A stretch of DNA of 8,416 nucleotides from NCBI GenBank assembly GCA_030917105.1, contig JAUPVI010000037.1, positions 1 through 8,416 of the forward strand, written 5' to 3'. Positions 1 through 7,300 of this stretch are shown here, in pieces. The position numbers and the translations under genes are program-made. The notes under the pieces are model-generated. The model was not told the DNA's origin. It searched no databases and saw only the letters and a list, made by a program, of their open reading frames with translations. Each line of letters begins with the position of its first letter. Position 1 is the stretch's first letter. This DNA is from Candidatus Babelota bacterium. Its GTDB lineage: Bacteria; Babelota; Babeliae; Babelales; JAUPTZ01.

Positions 1-191
1 TTAACCCCAATTAAAATAAGGGTCCGCGCAGTACTATAATCATCAGGAAAATCGCTCTTTTTTTTACAGATAGCCTCTACGACCGCCCGATCAGCAGAAA
101 GCACTCCAGAACAGGTTGCTCCGGCCAATGACCCTAAACTCATGCAAAACGCGGTAAGTATTCCTGTTGCTAGTTTCTTATTTGCATACAT
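1..191 (-). CDS. Short exported protein, 3' end outside the window (partial)
   Basis: An open frame reads leftwards from ATG 191 and runs off the window edge after 63 codons, so the C-terminus is unknown. The start is supported by AGGAG at 199-203, seven bases upstream of the ATG. The N-terminus has two lysines (MYANKK), then a hydrophobic stretch (about residues 7-24) ending in SLAGA, a good signal-peptidase I site with cleavage after Ala25. The visible mature part begins TCSGVLSADRAV and has cysteines at 27 and 42, which could form a disulfide outside the cytoplasm. No lipobox fits. It follows two other exported-protein genes on the same strand, separated from its neighbour by 91 bases. I do not recognise the family. 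The exported nature is well supported; the function is unknown. Confidence 0.8.
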   Translation of the reverse strand, partial: MYANKKLATGILTAFCMSLGSLAGATCSGVLSADRAVVEAICKKKSDFPDDYSTARTLILIGV

Positions 192-230
192 CGCCCGTCT
201 CCTAAAATGTTGAAGTACCCCTACTCAAAC

Positions 231-236
231 ATAATA
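231..236 (-). promoter_or_regulatory. Possible -10 box for the partial gene at 1-191
   Basis: TATTAT on the minus strand would start a transcript about 33 bases before ATG 191. No convincing -35 hexamer lies at the right distance, and the gap to the upstream gene has no clear terminator, so read-through from the gene at 283-816 is equally possible. Confidence 0.25.
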
Positions 237-282
237 AGCCTAACAGAATCGTATTTTACGAAACAAGAATATGGAGCTACTA

Positions 283-816
283 CTAATCCTCGCACCCTGC
301 ATACTGACGCAACAGACTCTCCACAGATCGACGCGAATTATCTACCCTACTAAAGATAATAGAGTCCATTCCGGAATACATAGTTAAGGCCTTATTCAAA
401 AGTGTATAAAACTCTGAAAGCACTTTTGCATTGTGCTCAATGATTGATTCTCCCTCACGGGCCTTTTCCAAAAAAGTAATTGTAGTGTGAGTAGCAGTCC
501 TTAGAATCGTGCGGTGTGCCATTTCATCGGAGCCGCTCAATTCCCACACCGCTCTCAATTGCGCAAAAGAAAAATCAACAAAATGCTCCCGAACTAGCTG
601 GTACTTACCATGAGATAAAGCCCTCTTCATCTCATGCAAACGTTCTCCCTGAGCAGCTAACGCCTTTCCCCAAAGGCATGGGCTCTTCTCACGCAAAGCG
701 TCATACTTTTCCTGACACTCACCAACCAACTGCTGAGCAGTAACGAAAATATCTCCTGCAACCGCAGAGCAGCCAACGGTAAAGAAACATACAAATAATT
801 TAATTAACTTAGACAT
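283..816 (-). CDS. Secreted helical protein of unknown function, 177 aa
   Basis: The protein starts MSKLIKLFVCFF and has a typical signal peptide ending SAVA, with cleavage predicted between Ala20 and Gly21. Cys16 sits in TVGC, but Thr at -3 is a poor lipobox, so a soluble periplasmic or secreted protein is favoured over a lipoprotein. The mature part is about 157 residues, rich in Glu, Arg, Leu and Ala, and looks mainly alpha-helical (residues 25-170). It keeps three cysteines (34, 47, 175), allowing one disulfide. The start is preceded by GGGGG at 820-824, only three bases from the ATG, which is tight for a ribosome-binding site; the next in-frame Met is at residue 62, too far in. The reading frame ends with three consecutive TAG codons. 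A TATAAT box upstream suggests its own promoter. I do not recognise the family. Confidence 0.85.
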   Translation of the reverse strand: MSKLIKLFVCFFTVGCSAVAGDIFVTAQQLVGECQEKYDALREKSPCLWGKALAAQGERLHEMKRALSHGKYQLVREHFVDFSFAQLRAVWELSGSDEMAHRTILRTATHTTITFLEKAREGESIIEHNAKVLSEFYTLLNKALTMYSGMDSIIFSRVDNSRRSVESLLRQYAGCED

Positions 817-874
817 AATCCCCCGAATTTCAAATAATATAACACGGCAGGAGGGTCGAGCATTAAAAGGTATT

Positions 875-902
875 ATTATAAAAATGTAAAGGTAAAAACA
901 AA
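875..902 (-). promoter_or_regulatory. Candidate promoter for the 283-816 gene
   Basis: A perfect TATAAT on the minus strand (875-880) lies in a T-rich stretch. The -35 region is weak: TTTGTT at 897-902 with a 16-base spacer is the best match. Transcription would begin near 868, giving a leader of about 50 bases. It directly follows the barrel gene's terminator, which makes an independent start for the next gene logical. Confidence 0.5.
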
Positions 903-930
903 AAAGGCCGATTGCTCCGCCCTTTTTTGT
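893..930 (-). terminator. Intrinsic terminator of the outer-membrane barrel gene
   Basis: On the minus strand, ten bases at 930-921 (ACAAAAAAGG) are perfectly complementary to 907-898 (CCTTTTTTGT), with a 13-base GC-containing loop (908-920) that can add an alternative GGC/GCC pairing. The right arm ends in a T run that continues to 894. It begins 16 bases after the TAG stop of the barrel gene. The A-rich left arm means it could also act on the plus strand, but no plus-strand gene needs it. Confidence 0.8.
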
Positions 931-945
931 CTCATCAGCACTCTC

Positions 946-2529
946 CTAGAAGTACATGCTAATTTTTCCACCAAGCGCCCATCCACGAATTGCTTTGGAG
1001 GCATCAAAAGGAAACTCATACGAAGCAAATACTGCCGCATCAAACGGTATACCACGCACTACACGGCGATAGCCAGCGCCAAGCAGCAATTGATGCGTTT
1101 CTTGGTCGTCGCCGGTACACACACTTGGATCACCCTCATACGCTACGGCAGCACCAGCAATATGCGTTGCTGAAGAACTGCTGTTTGGAAGGTTAACAGG
1201 ACCTACTGCAGACGCACTACTGCTCAATGCAGTACCGGTAAAATCGGCTGAAACTGCACCAGAAGATGGAGTAGCATCATAGCTATAACAGGCAAGCCCA
1301 TAACGATCAACCGGCCATTGCGTTGCTATATCCAAGGTCTCTTCCCCAGAAAAGAACATGTTATAACCGGCGTTAAAGAAGAAATCCTTATAAATGAAAG
1401 TCAACCCAAACGTGGTATCAAAATGCGCTCCAGGCATAACATCCATATCTTGAGTAAGCACATTTGCAAGTGGGAACGTACCAGAAACAGTCGAACGAAT
1501 GCCTAATGCAGCATGACCCCACGGCACCGTTAGTCCCGTATTTTTATTAAAGATTCCGTTTATACGTTTCTCGCGGTTATTGAACAAGAAGGTGAATTCT
1601 GAGTCACTCATTCCCCACAAAGCCATGCCTTTTTCTTTATTTTCCCAGAGCAACAGGTCTCCACGGCCACCAGCAAATATCCCTGAGTGGACCCCGTTAC
1701 CATGAATTGCTTCGAATAAATATTCAGCCGTTGGATGAGCACCAAAAGGTATTATTACACCGCCCCTGATTTGAACAGCACCATCAATCTCACGCGCAAT
1801 ATCATACGCAACTGCAACCTTCATATCGGCAATGCCACACGACGATAAGTCATCAGTCGTCAATTTACCAAACATCAACGCTTGCTGACTATTATGCCCG
1901 CCTTGAGTATAGTTACCTGCAAAAAACTGCTGAATCGTGCTACTCGATGTCGCGCTCTTATTCGTTCCGGCTACAGAAGCGATACTTGTCGGATAGGTCA
2001 GCCCAAGATTATTAACAACATTGACTACAGGGAGCACCACAGAAAAGTGCCAACCGCTAAACGAAAGAACCTTTCCTAAATCGACATCCATCCCAAGAAT
2101 AGTTCCAAAACGCTTTTGTACCGGCGCAAGTTTTAGCGAACCTGACATAGAGGCCGCACCCCCACCTGTAGTGTATGTATGATCAATTTGGCGGTCAAAA
2201 AGACCATTTGGTAGGCCAAGAGAGCTCAGCGCTACAGCCAAAGTTCCATTAGCATCAGAGTAGTCCCTCTTAAGAGAACTGCCAAAACGACGTCCTAGTC
2301 CAACAGTACCAGTTGATTTGCTGCCAAACACTAAAGAGGTCGTTGTAATACCACGCTCTCCTTGTGCCGCTTGCCTATATGGTGCACTTACGGCCCACAA
2401 TCTGCCATTTTGTTGCAATTCATTACGGGGGGAAAAATGGGTTTTATTTGCTACCGTTGCCACAGCCCCGGGTACAATACAAGCGCATGCTGCTGCCAAA
2501 AAGAGCAGTGTGCGTATCGCTCCGTTCAT
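946..2529 (-). CDS. Outer-membrane beta-barrel (porin-like) protein, 527 aa
   Basis: Signal peptide MNGAIRTLLFLAAACACIVPGAVA is followed by a likely cleavage after Ala24. The rest has the composition of an outer-membrane barrel: alternating polar and hydrophobic strands, many Gly, Ser, Thr, Tyr and Phe, and a C-terminal strand ending KISMYF, the terminal aromatic that the BAM assembly machinery recognises in many barrels. Clear strand-like stretches include GAVQIRGGVIIPFG (250-263), FGLTFIYKDFFFNAGYNMFF (374-393), HQLLLGAGYRR (479-489) and GWALGGKISMYF (516-527). A Ser/Ala-rich segment (about 433-458) looks like a long surface loop, and cysteines 414 and 471 flank it. The start is fixed by AAGGAG at 2536-2541, six bases before ATG. 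A strong terminator follows. Likely role: pore or surface protein. The specific family is not identified; I recall paralogous barrels of this style in Dependentiae but could not check. Confidence 0.88.
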   Translation of the reverse strand: MNGAIRTLLFLAAACACIVPGAVATVANKTHFSPRNELQQNGRLWAVSAPYRQAAQGERGITTTSLVFGSKSTGTVGLGRRFGSSLKRDYSDANGTLAVALSSLGLPNGLFDRQIDHTYTTGGGAASMSGSLKLAPVQKRFGTILGMDVDLGKVLSFSGWHFSVVLPVVNVVNNLGLTYPTSIASVAGTNKSATSSSTIQQFFAGNYTQGGHNSQQALMFGKLTTDDLSSCGIADMKVAVAYDIAREIDGAVQIRGGVIIPFGAHPTAEYLFEAIHGNGVHSGIFAGGRGDLLLWENKEKGMALWGMSDSEFTFLFNNREKRINGIFNKNTGLTVPWGHAALGIRSTVSGTFPLANVLTQDMDVMPGAHFDTTFGLTFIYKDFFFNAGYNMFFSGEETLDIATQWPVDRYGLACYSYDATPSSGAVSADFTGTALSSSASAVGPVNLPNSSSSATHIAGAAVAYEGDPSVCTGDDQETHQLLLGAGYRRVVRGIPFDAAVFASYEFPFDASKAIRGWALGGKISMYF

Positions 2530-2561
2530 AGAAAACTCCTTCTAAAAAGATCGCCTGATTT

Positions 2562-2579
2562 TTTGACATGCCAGTCAAA
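2562..2579. repeat. 18-bp interrupted palindrome in the barrel gene's leader
   Basis: TTTGAC and GTCAAA form a perfect 6-bp inverted repeat around the spacer ATGCCA. It lies 33-50 bases upstream of the barrel ATG, just downstream of the candidate promoter. It may be an operator for a dimeric regulator or a short leader hairpin. The embedded TTGACA also resembles a plus-strand -35 box, but no -10 box lies at a suitable distance. Confidence 0.5.
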
Positions 2580-2590
2580 CGCATCAAACC

Positions 2591-2617
2591 TTAATACACC
2601 CTGCAAATCAAAAGCAA
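2591..2617 (-). promoter_or_regulatory. Candidate promoter for the barrel gene
   Basis: On the minus strand TTGCTT (2612-2617) and TATTAA (2591-2596) are separated by 15 bases, a little short. Transcription would start near 2584 with a leader of about 55 bases that includes the palindrome at 2562-2579. The rest of the 191-bp divergent region (2530-2720) shows no gene. Confidence 0.3.
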
Positions 2618-2720
2618 GTAATTCAAAAGAGCTGCTATTACCGTTGATTTAACGCTTATTTTCACAATACCTCACCGGAAATGCCCCTTCCTTGATATAC
2701 TCTGATGGAGGGGGATCTTT

Positions 2721-3251
2721 ATGCATTTTTTGAAGCGTTTTCTATTTTTTGTATTAATTAGCATGCCAGCGCTATGCGCCACCACACTTACTACCCTCAA
2801 TACCAATATTCATACCAAAGCATTGTGGAAACCATTTAAAAACCATATCCCGGCAGATCAAAACGCCATCATAGGATACAGCAGCATAACATTTACGCAC
2901 CGTGGCAAAGCCCCGCTCAATGTGCACCAGTTTACCTTACAATGGAAGCCACATGGGTCAACGCAAACACCACCTCCTCTCTTTTTCATTCCACTTCTCT
3001 ATCGCCAAGAAAAATACCGCGACCTTAAACCAAACCCTCAATCCCATATTGCTTGTGGTATCTGGGACAAAGACACACATATGATCACATTTTCATTTGC
3101 TGATAAGCCATATAAAATAATAGGCACCGAGCACCTTTTTCTCGTCCTTCATACACCAACCGACAACATTCCAGTTTTGCGCCGAGGAATCTTCGTATAC
3201 AATGACAATTGCCATCTCGTTTTACGAGCAAAAAATTCAGCAGTAGCCTAA
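2721..3251 (+). CDS. Secreted beta-rich protein of unknown function, 176 aa
   Basis: The N-terminus MHFLKRFLFFVLISMPALCA is a textbook signal peptide: basic residues, a hydrophobic core, and cleavage most likely after Ala20. The mature protein (about 156 residues) consists of short alternating strands such as YSSITFTHRG (53-62), VHQFTLQWKP (68-77), HMITFSFAD (120-128) and LFLVLHTP (139-146), consistent with a beta-sandwich-like fold. It has a Pro-rich turn (TPPPLFFIP, 83-91) and two cysteines (112, 164) that could form a disulfide. A very strong Shine-Dalgarno, GGAGGGGGA at 2707-2715, lies five bases before the ATG. It is divergent from the barrel gene and 50 bases upstream of the next plus-strand gene, so the two are probably co-transcribed. 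I do not recognise the family; periplasmic or surface location is inferred from the signal peptide only. Confidence 0.85.
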   Translation: MHFLKRFLFFVLISMPALCATTLTTLNTNIHTKALWKPFKNHIPADQNAIIGYSSITFTHRGKAPLNVHQFTLQWKPHGSTQTPPPLFFIPLLYRQEKYRDLKPNPQSHIACGIWDKDTHMITFSFADKPYKIIGTEHLFLVLHTPTDNIPVLRRGIFVYNDNCHLVLRAKNSAVA

Positions 3252-3289
3252 TTAAAAACTATATGATACAAGTCATACGCACAACTTAT

Positions 3290-3294
3290 AGGAG
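3290..3294 (+). promoter_or_regulatory. Ribosome-binding site that sets the start at 3302
   Basis: AGGAG lies seven bases before ATG 3302. The longer in-frame starts at 3209 (inside the preceding gene) and 3263 have no comparable site, so 3302 is preferred. Confidence 0.7.
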
Positions 3295-3301
3295 TGGTTC
3301 C

Positions 3302-4063
3302 ATGTATTTTATCATCTTCTTTCTTTTATTCTTGACACCATCTCTGAGCCCAACGAATACTTCAAGCCCACAAGACCTAACTTTCAAAATTAAGGTGTCA
3401 GCAACAAAAAATCAAGAAGGCCTCCCATGGGCGCGTGATAAGTACCTTGCAAGTCTCTATGCGCCTATTTCCTACTATGCAGAACAAATTTTTGACGCAC
3501 TTGCCCTGACGAACAAAAGCGCGATGCAACGAAAGTTTTTACGTCTTTTCTCACTCGGCAGCAAGGCAATAAGCGCCACGGCTCACGGCGCATACGCTCT
3601 GAGCACACCGTTTTTTGATAACCCAGAATTTGCTGACTCCTACCTCAAACGACCTGTTCACGCACTCAACGCATGGGGAGCTTTACGCCGAATGCCAAAA
3701 GTAATGGCTCTACTAGCAAACGACGCCGCATTTGCTAAAAAGCTCCAGCGTCTTCCTGCTCATGTAGTAAAGGAAATTAGCCGCGCACGCATAAAAAACG
3801 CCATCATTAAGATGCTCATAACTTTCTCACTCATTTACATTTGCAACAAGATCACCAAAAATCAAGATGCCCGTCTTGTATACAGCAGCCTCATGGGCTC
3901 CATTCTCCACAAATTCTTGATCGATAAAAGCACAAGCTATCCTCGTCTGGAAACAGCAGTCTTAAAAGAAATAGAAAAAGATAAGGAAAGAGAAGATGCG
4001 GTTAACGTCCGCGATATTATCTCTGAAATAAAGATGGCCTCTGCTGGCGGGGGAAAGAAGTAG
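3302..4063 (+). CDS. Exported or membrane protein of unknown function, 253 aa
   Basis: From ATG 3302 the protein begins MYFIIFFLLFLTPSLSP, a hydrophobic signal or anchor that lacks the usual basic N-terminus. Starting at ATG 3263 would add 13 residues with two arginines, but without a ribosome-binding site. A mostly helical region follows (about 45-165), rich in Ala, Leu, Arg and Lys, with dense basic patches (MQRKFLRLF, 75-83; SRARIKNAIIK, 160-170). A second hydrophobic segment (about 167-181, IIKMLITFSLIYIC) is probably a transmembrane helix. The charged C-terminus (LKEIEKDKEREDAVNVRD, 221-238) could be a short coiled coil, and the protein ends GGGKK. It follows the 176-residue protein gene by 50 bases on the same strand and shares its exported character. 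No known domain is recognised. Confidence 0.82.
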   Translation: MYFIIFFLLFLTPSLSPTNTSSPQDLTFKIKVSATKNQEGLPWARDKYLASLYAPISYYAEQIFDALALTNKSAMQRKFLRLFSLGSKAISATAHGAYALSTPFFDNPEFADSYLKRPVHALNAWGALRRMPKVMALLANDAAFAKKLQRLPAHVVKEISRARIKNAIIKMLITFSLIYICNKITKNQDARLVYSSLMGSILHKFLIDKSTSYPRLETAVLKEIEKDKEREDAVNVRDIISEIKMASAGGGKK

Positions 4064-4082
4064 CGCTCGCTAGCAATATCCT

Positions 4083-4110
4083 CTTTGCAACGTACTTCGT
4101 AGTTGCAAAG
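4083..4110. repeat. Hairpin-forming inverted repeat between a gene end and the tRNA 3' end
   Basis: CTTTGCAAC (4083-4091) and GTTGCAAAG (4102-4110) are perfectly complementary. Inside, after one unpaired G, TAC and GTA pair around a TTC loop, giving about 12 base pairs in all. It lies downstream of both the plus-strand gene ending at 4063 and the minus-strand tRNA gene, so it could terminate or trim both transcripts. Neither side has a U-tract, so it is not a standard intrinsic terminator. A tandem GCAAAG (4105-4116) follows. It might also be a dispersed repeat element. Confidence 0.55.
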
Positions 4111-4118
4111 GCAAAGGC

Positions 4119-4205
4119 TGGTGCCGAAGAGGGGACTCGAACCCCTATCCCACTGAAGGGACTAGAACCTGAATCTAGCGTGTCTACCAATTTCACCACC
4201 TCGGC
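4119..4205 (-). tRNA. tRNA-Leu, anticodon CAG
   Basis: The minus strand folds as a class II tRNA. The acceptor stem pairs GCCGAGG with CTTCGGC (one G-U), followed by discriminator A and an encoded CCA (4119-4121). U8 follows the acceptor stem, and the D-arm contains TTGGTAGAC. The anticodon stem CTAGA/TCTAG encloses loop TTCAGGT, with anticodon CAG at 4169-4171 reading CUG. A long variable arm (CCC/GGG pairing) is present, and the T-arm is AGGGG-TTCGAGT-CCCCT. Discriminator A, the variable arm and the anticodon all agree with leucine. It is alone, antisense to the flanking protein genes, with its own promoter. Confidence 0.96.
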
Positions 4206-4222
4206 ATAAAAAAGAGTGGGGA

Positions 4223-4250
4223 AGTCTATCCAAGATTCCAGCAGTGTCAA
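4223..4250 (-). promoter_or_regulatory. tRNA-Leu promoter
   Basis: On the minus strand a consensus -35 TTGACA (4245-4250) and a -10 TAGACT (4223-4228) are 16 bases apart. Transcription would begin near 4216, about ten bases before the mature tRNA 5' end, a usual short leader. This is the best sigma-70-like promoter in the window. Confidence 0.75.
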
Positions 4251-4319
4251 TAATATTTTTTTCTGCGTCGACAAAAAAACCCTTCTTCTGCTAAATAGTT
4301 CTCCCTCAAGATAGCGACA

Positions 4320-4328
4320 TGGTACGAT
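4320..4328 (+). promoter_or_regulatory. Possible extended -10 promoter of the giant gene
   Basis: TGGTACGAT matches an extended -10 (TGn plus TACGAT). Transcription would begin near 4335, with a leader of about 37 bases that includes the ribosome-binding site. No -35 is visible. The intervening tRNA is on the other strand, so the giant gene needs either this start or read-through from the gene ending at 4063. Confidence 0.3.
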
Positions 4329-4354
4329 CCTTTTATCAACTCTTTAAACCGTTC

Positions 4355-4362
4355 AGGGGAGA
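4355..4362 (+). promoter_or_regulatory. Ribosome-binding site of the giant gene
   Basis: AGGGGAGA ends nine bases before GTG 4372. An in-frame TAG at 4363-4365 rules out any earlier start, and the next in-frame ATG (4459) would remove the signal peptide, so the GTG start is well supported. Confidence 0.7.
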
Positions 4363-4371
4363 TAGAACGCA

Positions 4372-7300
4372 GTGCTCACCAAGCTTTCCCTTTTTTTTAC
4401 TCTCTTGCCAGGCTTAATACTTTCAACCGAAGTCCTAGTCCCAGTATCTATGAGCGCACCCGAAAACTTTCCTCAAAGCGCTCAAAAAGCTCAAATGCTC
4501 TTAGCGGCAAAAACAAGATCTGCCGCGGCTATAAAACGACTTAACCTTTCTGAAGAGAAAATGAAAGCAATAGAGGAACGAGGCAAAGAACTCGCAAAAA
4601 AACAACGAGGCAGTCGTCTCGCCAAACAGCTTTCCCATTCGCAAAGAGACCAAGTGCCTCGCATCGTGAGTAAAGGACTCAACCAAGTATTCTTCGGCAA
4701 AAGTGAACTCACCCTTCCCGGCAATCAGCAAAGAATCACCCCTGAAGCATATATCACTCTTGCCGGCGGCGAGACAAAGCGTATTTCAATGATTCCTACA
4801 ATTGCCATTGAGGAGCCCGTTCACCAACTCTTTGACTCTCGCTCTACTGCTAAACGCAGTGCCACTGCCAAGTACAAGGATTTCGCTCAAGCAGAGGATC
4901 GTTTTTATAAAACCTCACACAATCGCTCAAACGAGCAAGAAGTTTTTGACCGCTTTGACGCCTTCCAAGCCACTGTCAAACGCATAGAAAATGGAGAAAT
5001 TTCTTATACAACAACAACCCAAACAGCGCCACAAAAACTAAGCATGGGGCGACTTACAGAGCTGCTCAACGCCGGCACCGACTTTACACTCTTTGCCTTG
5101 GCACCAACAGCAGGAGAACCTGCCATATCAGCACCAACAACGGCAATCATCGCTAAACCAGATGAGCAAGGACCAACTACCTGGATTAAGAAAGATTCGC
5201 AAAAGCCTTTTGACTTCATTGAAGATCCTGTATTCATAAAAAAACCACAATTAAGCACCGTTACCACCTTTTTTGATGAAGCATCAGCCCTCCATCCAGA
5301 GCTCAAAACCCAATGGAACTTGGCAAAGATAGGCGCTCCTTTCATGAAGCCATTTCTCAATTTTGGAAAAAACATCGTAAGCGGCACAATAAAAGCAAGC
5401 GGCATCAAACTCGATAGCAAGTCATTTACAAGTATGATGGAAGCTATGATAAAAACTATAAACGATTCAGAAGCAAAAGATGCGCAAAGAATGAATGTTG
5501 CCCCACAAACAATTCAAAAAAAACTTGCCGCCGCATTCGAAAAAGCCGGTCTTTCTCGTGAACTCATATCATTCATGGAAAATATAGAAAACCAGCTACC
5601 CCCCGAAGAAAGATATACGATTGCACCATCAGGTTATTTTGCGATACACAACCCGTTCCACAAGTACGCATTCCTCGCGAGCCAGCAATTCGTAAAAAAA
5701 TCATTCACTAGTTTCCTTTGGAACAAAGAGCCTTATTCTATTATCCAAACCATTGAAGGCATCAGGCCGGGGCAAACCAAAGAACAATACCACGCAACAC
5801 AAGAATTAGCATGGTATGAAATAGAAACAAGCTCTGCAACTGAAAAATACTTAGCCATTCCTCATACGCCAGCAGCAGATGCTTCTGGCTCGGCCTACCT
5901 AATCAAAGATGGCAAAATGGCAGCGGCCTACTTTTGCCGTATTGATGATACAAAGCCGGTATTACCAGATGCTCCTGAGGAAATCGTCTGCGTATTGCGA
6001 GTACATAAAATAAAACCTGACGATATCAATGATCAGTCGTATAAGCCGGTCAGTGTTCATGATGCTTTAGCACAACTCCTCAAAACATATCCTAACGACG
6101 AAGCCGAATTAGAGAACTGGCTCGCAACACATACTATAGCAGGAGCCGCACGTACTTCTTTTATAGCGACACAAAACGATTTAATGCGCACATACCTACG
6201 CAATGAGCTTCTCAATGCAAGCAAAGAAGCGCTCCGAAAAGAGGACGATAAAAAAGCTAGTTTTTCTACCTATCGCCTGCCACTCTATGAAGGAGAAGAA
6301 AGATTCCAAGATGTTTTTTCAAATGGAGCCGCACGAAAAACATATATTCAATTCCTATCCACTGCCCTAAATCACACTCTTGCACAAAAACTCACTTTGC
6401 CGAGAAGAGACCTAGAATCTGAACAGGGATTTAAGCAAAGAATGCAGAAACACATAGACGCAAACGCACTATTATTTGAATCCATTGCAGAAAGAACAGC
6501 AGAATCGATCTCTCTCGCCTCATTCATCAATAGCATCAAGCAATCAGCGACGCATACTATTGATACCGGCCTCAGCACACTGCCAACAAAACTTATCTCC
6601 TGGTTTAATGAACACAAAAATACCATTAATCTTCCACAAGAAAAACTTTTTTACGCTGTCTTCGCTAGAAGCAATGATCTACAAGCAACGTATGTTCTGG
6701 GAGATAATAACATCATATCTCCCTATAAGGACACAAGCACGCATTCAATTGTGCCTCTTGACCGAGATATATTCCTTGATCAGAGCAAAGAATGCTTTAT
6801 TGTCGAACCGATCGAAAGCCTAAAAACATTGATAACTCTTAACCCTTATGAACGATTATGCCTCGTAAATTCCATGCTACTAGAGCTAATTCCAATAATA
6901 GACGATACAACAAAAGGCCTTCGCGCAGCCGCTAGAGCAAGCAGCGGCGACAACCTGGATCCCTTTGCTCAGTGGATTACAGCTGCTATCAAGCATCCCT
7001 GGGCGACACTCGTTGCGGATTTACTACGAAAACCACTTGCAGACCCCAAAACCAACGCAATGAAAAAAGGAATAGTGGAAGCCGCACTGCCGCTTCCTGA
7101 GTATCTCACTAAAAAGAGATTAGTAGATGAGTATCAAAGAATACTGGCTGATCCAGAAACAGCAACAAGTCTTCTCAATCAGCTAACACACACATTCTCG
7201 CTTACGAAAATAGGAATCACCCCACTCAGACCTTTACTCATCGAATTCTACACAAATGCAATTGCACAAACTTCAATTGAAAAAGCACCTCCAGCAGCCC

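Noticed and set aside
767..772. Lipoprotein signal (TVGC) in the 177-residue protein
   Set aside because: Thr at the -3 position is a poor lipobox, and a good signal-peptidase I site (AVA before Gly21) follows directly.
866..1756. A 14-base identical string (AAAAGGTATTATTA) near 866 and near 1743
   Set aside because: AT-rich and of a length expected roughly by chance in a window of this size; one copy is within coding sequence.
2563..2568. TTGACA on the plus strand as a -35 box for the gene at 2721
   Set aside because: The nearest -10-like sequence is 23 bases away, and the hexamer is part of the TTTGAC/GTCAAA palindrome.
2362..2652. Plus-strand open frame overlapping the barrel gene's 5' end
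   Set aside because: It is antisense to the signal peptide and leader of a convincing outer-membrane protein; its composition is not protein-like and it has no start signal.
2694..2701. Extended -10 motif (TGATATACT lacking one flank match) before the 176-residue protein gene
   Set aside because: The predicted transcription start would fall at about 2708, inside the ribosome-binding site at 2707-2715, and no -35 box is present, so it was not listed as a promoter.
4017..4274. Minus-strand open frame of 85 codons across the tRNA
   Set aside because: Its central part (VVKLVDTLDSGSSP and so on) is simply the translation of the tRNA-Leu sequence, a well-known type of spurious protein.
5004..5420. 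Minus-strand open frame of 138 codons inside the giant gene
   Set aside because: It lies wholly antisense to a much longer continuous frame with a signal peptide, and has no ribosome-binding site or recognisable content. The same holds for the antisense frames at 4491-4731, 6372-6626 and 7686-8072.
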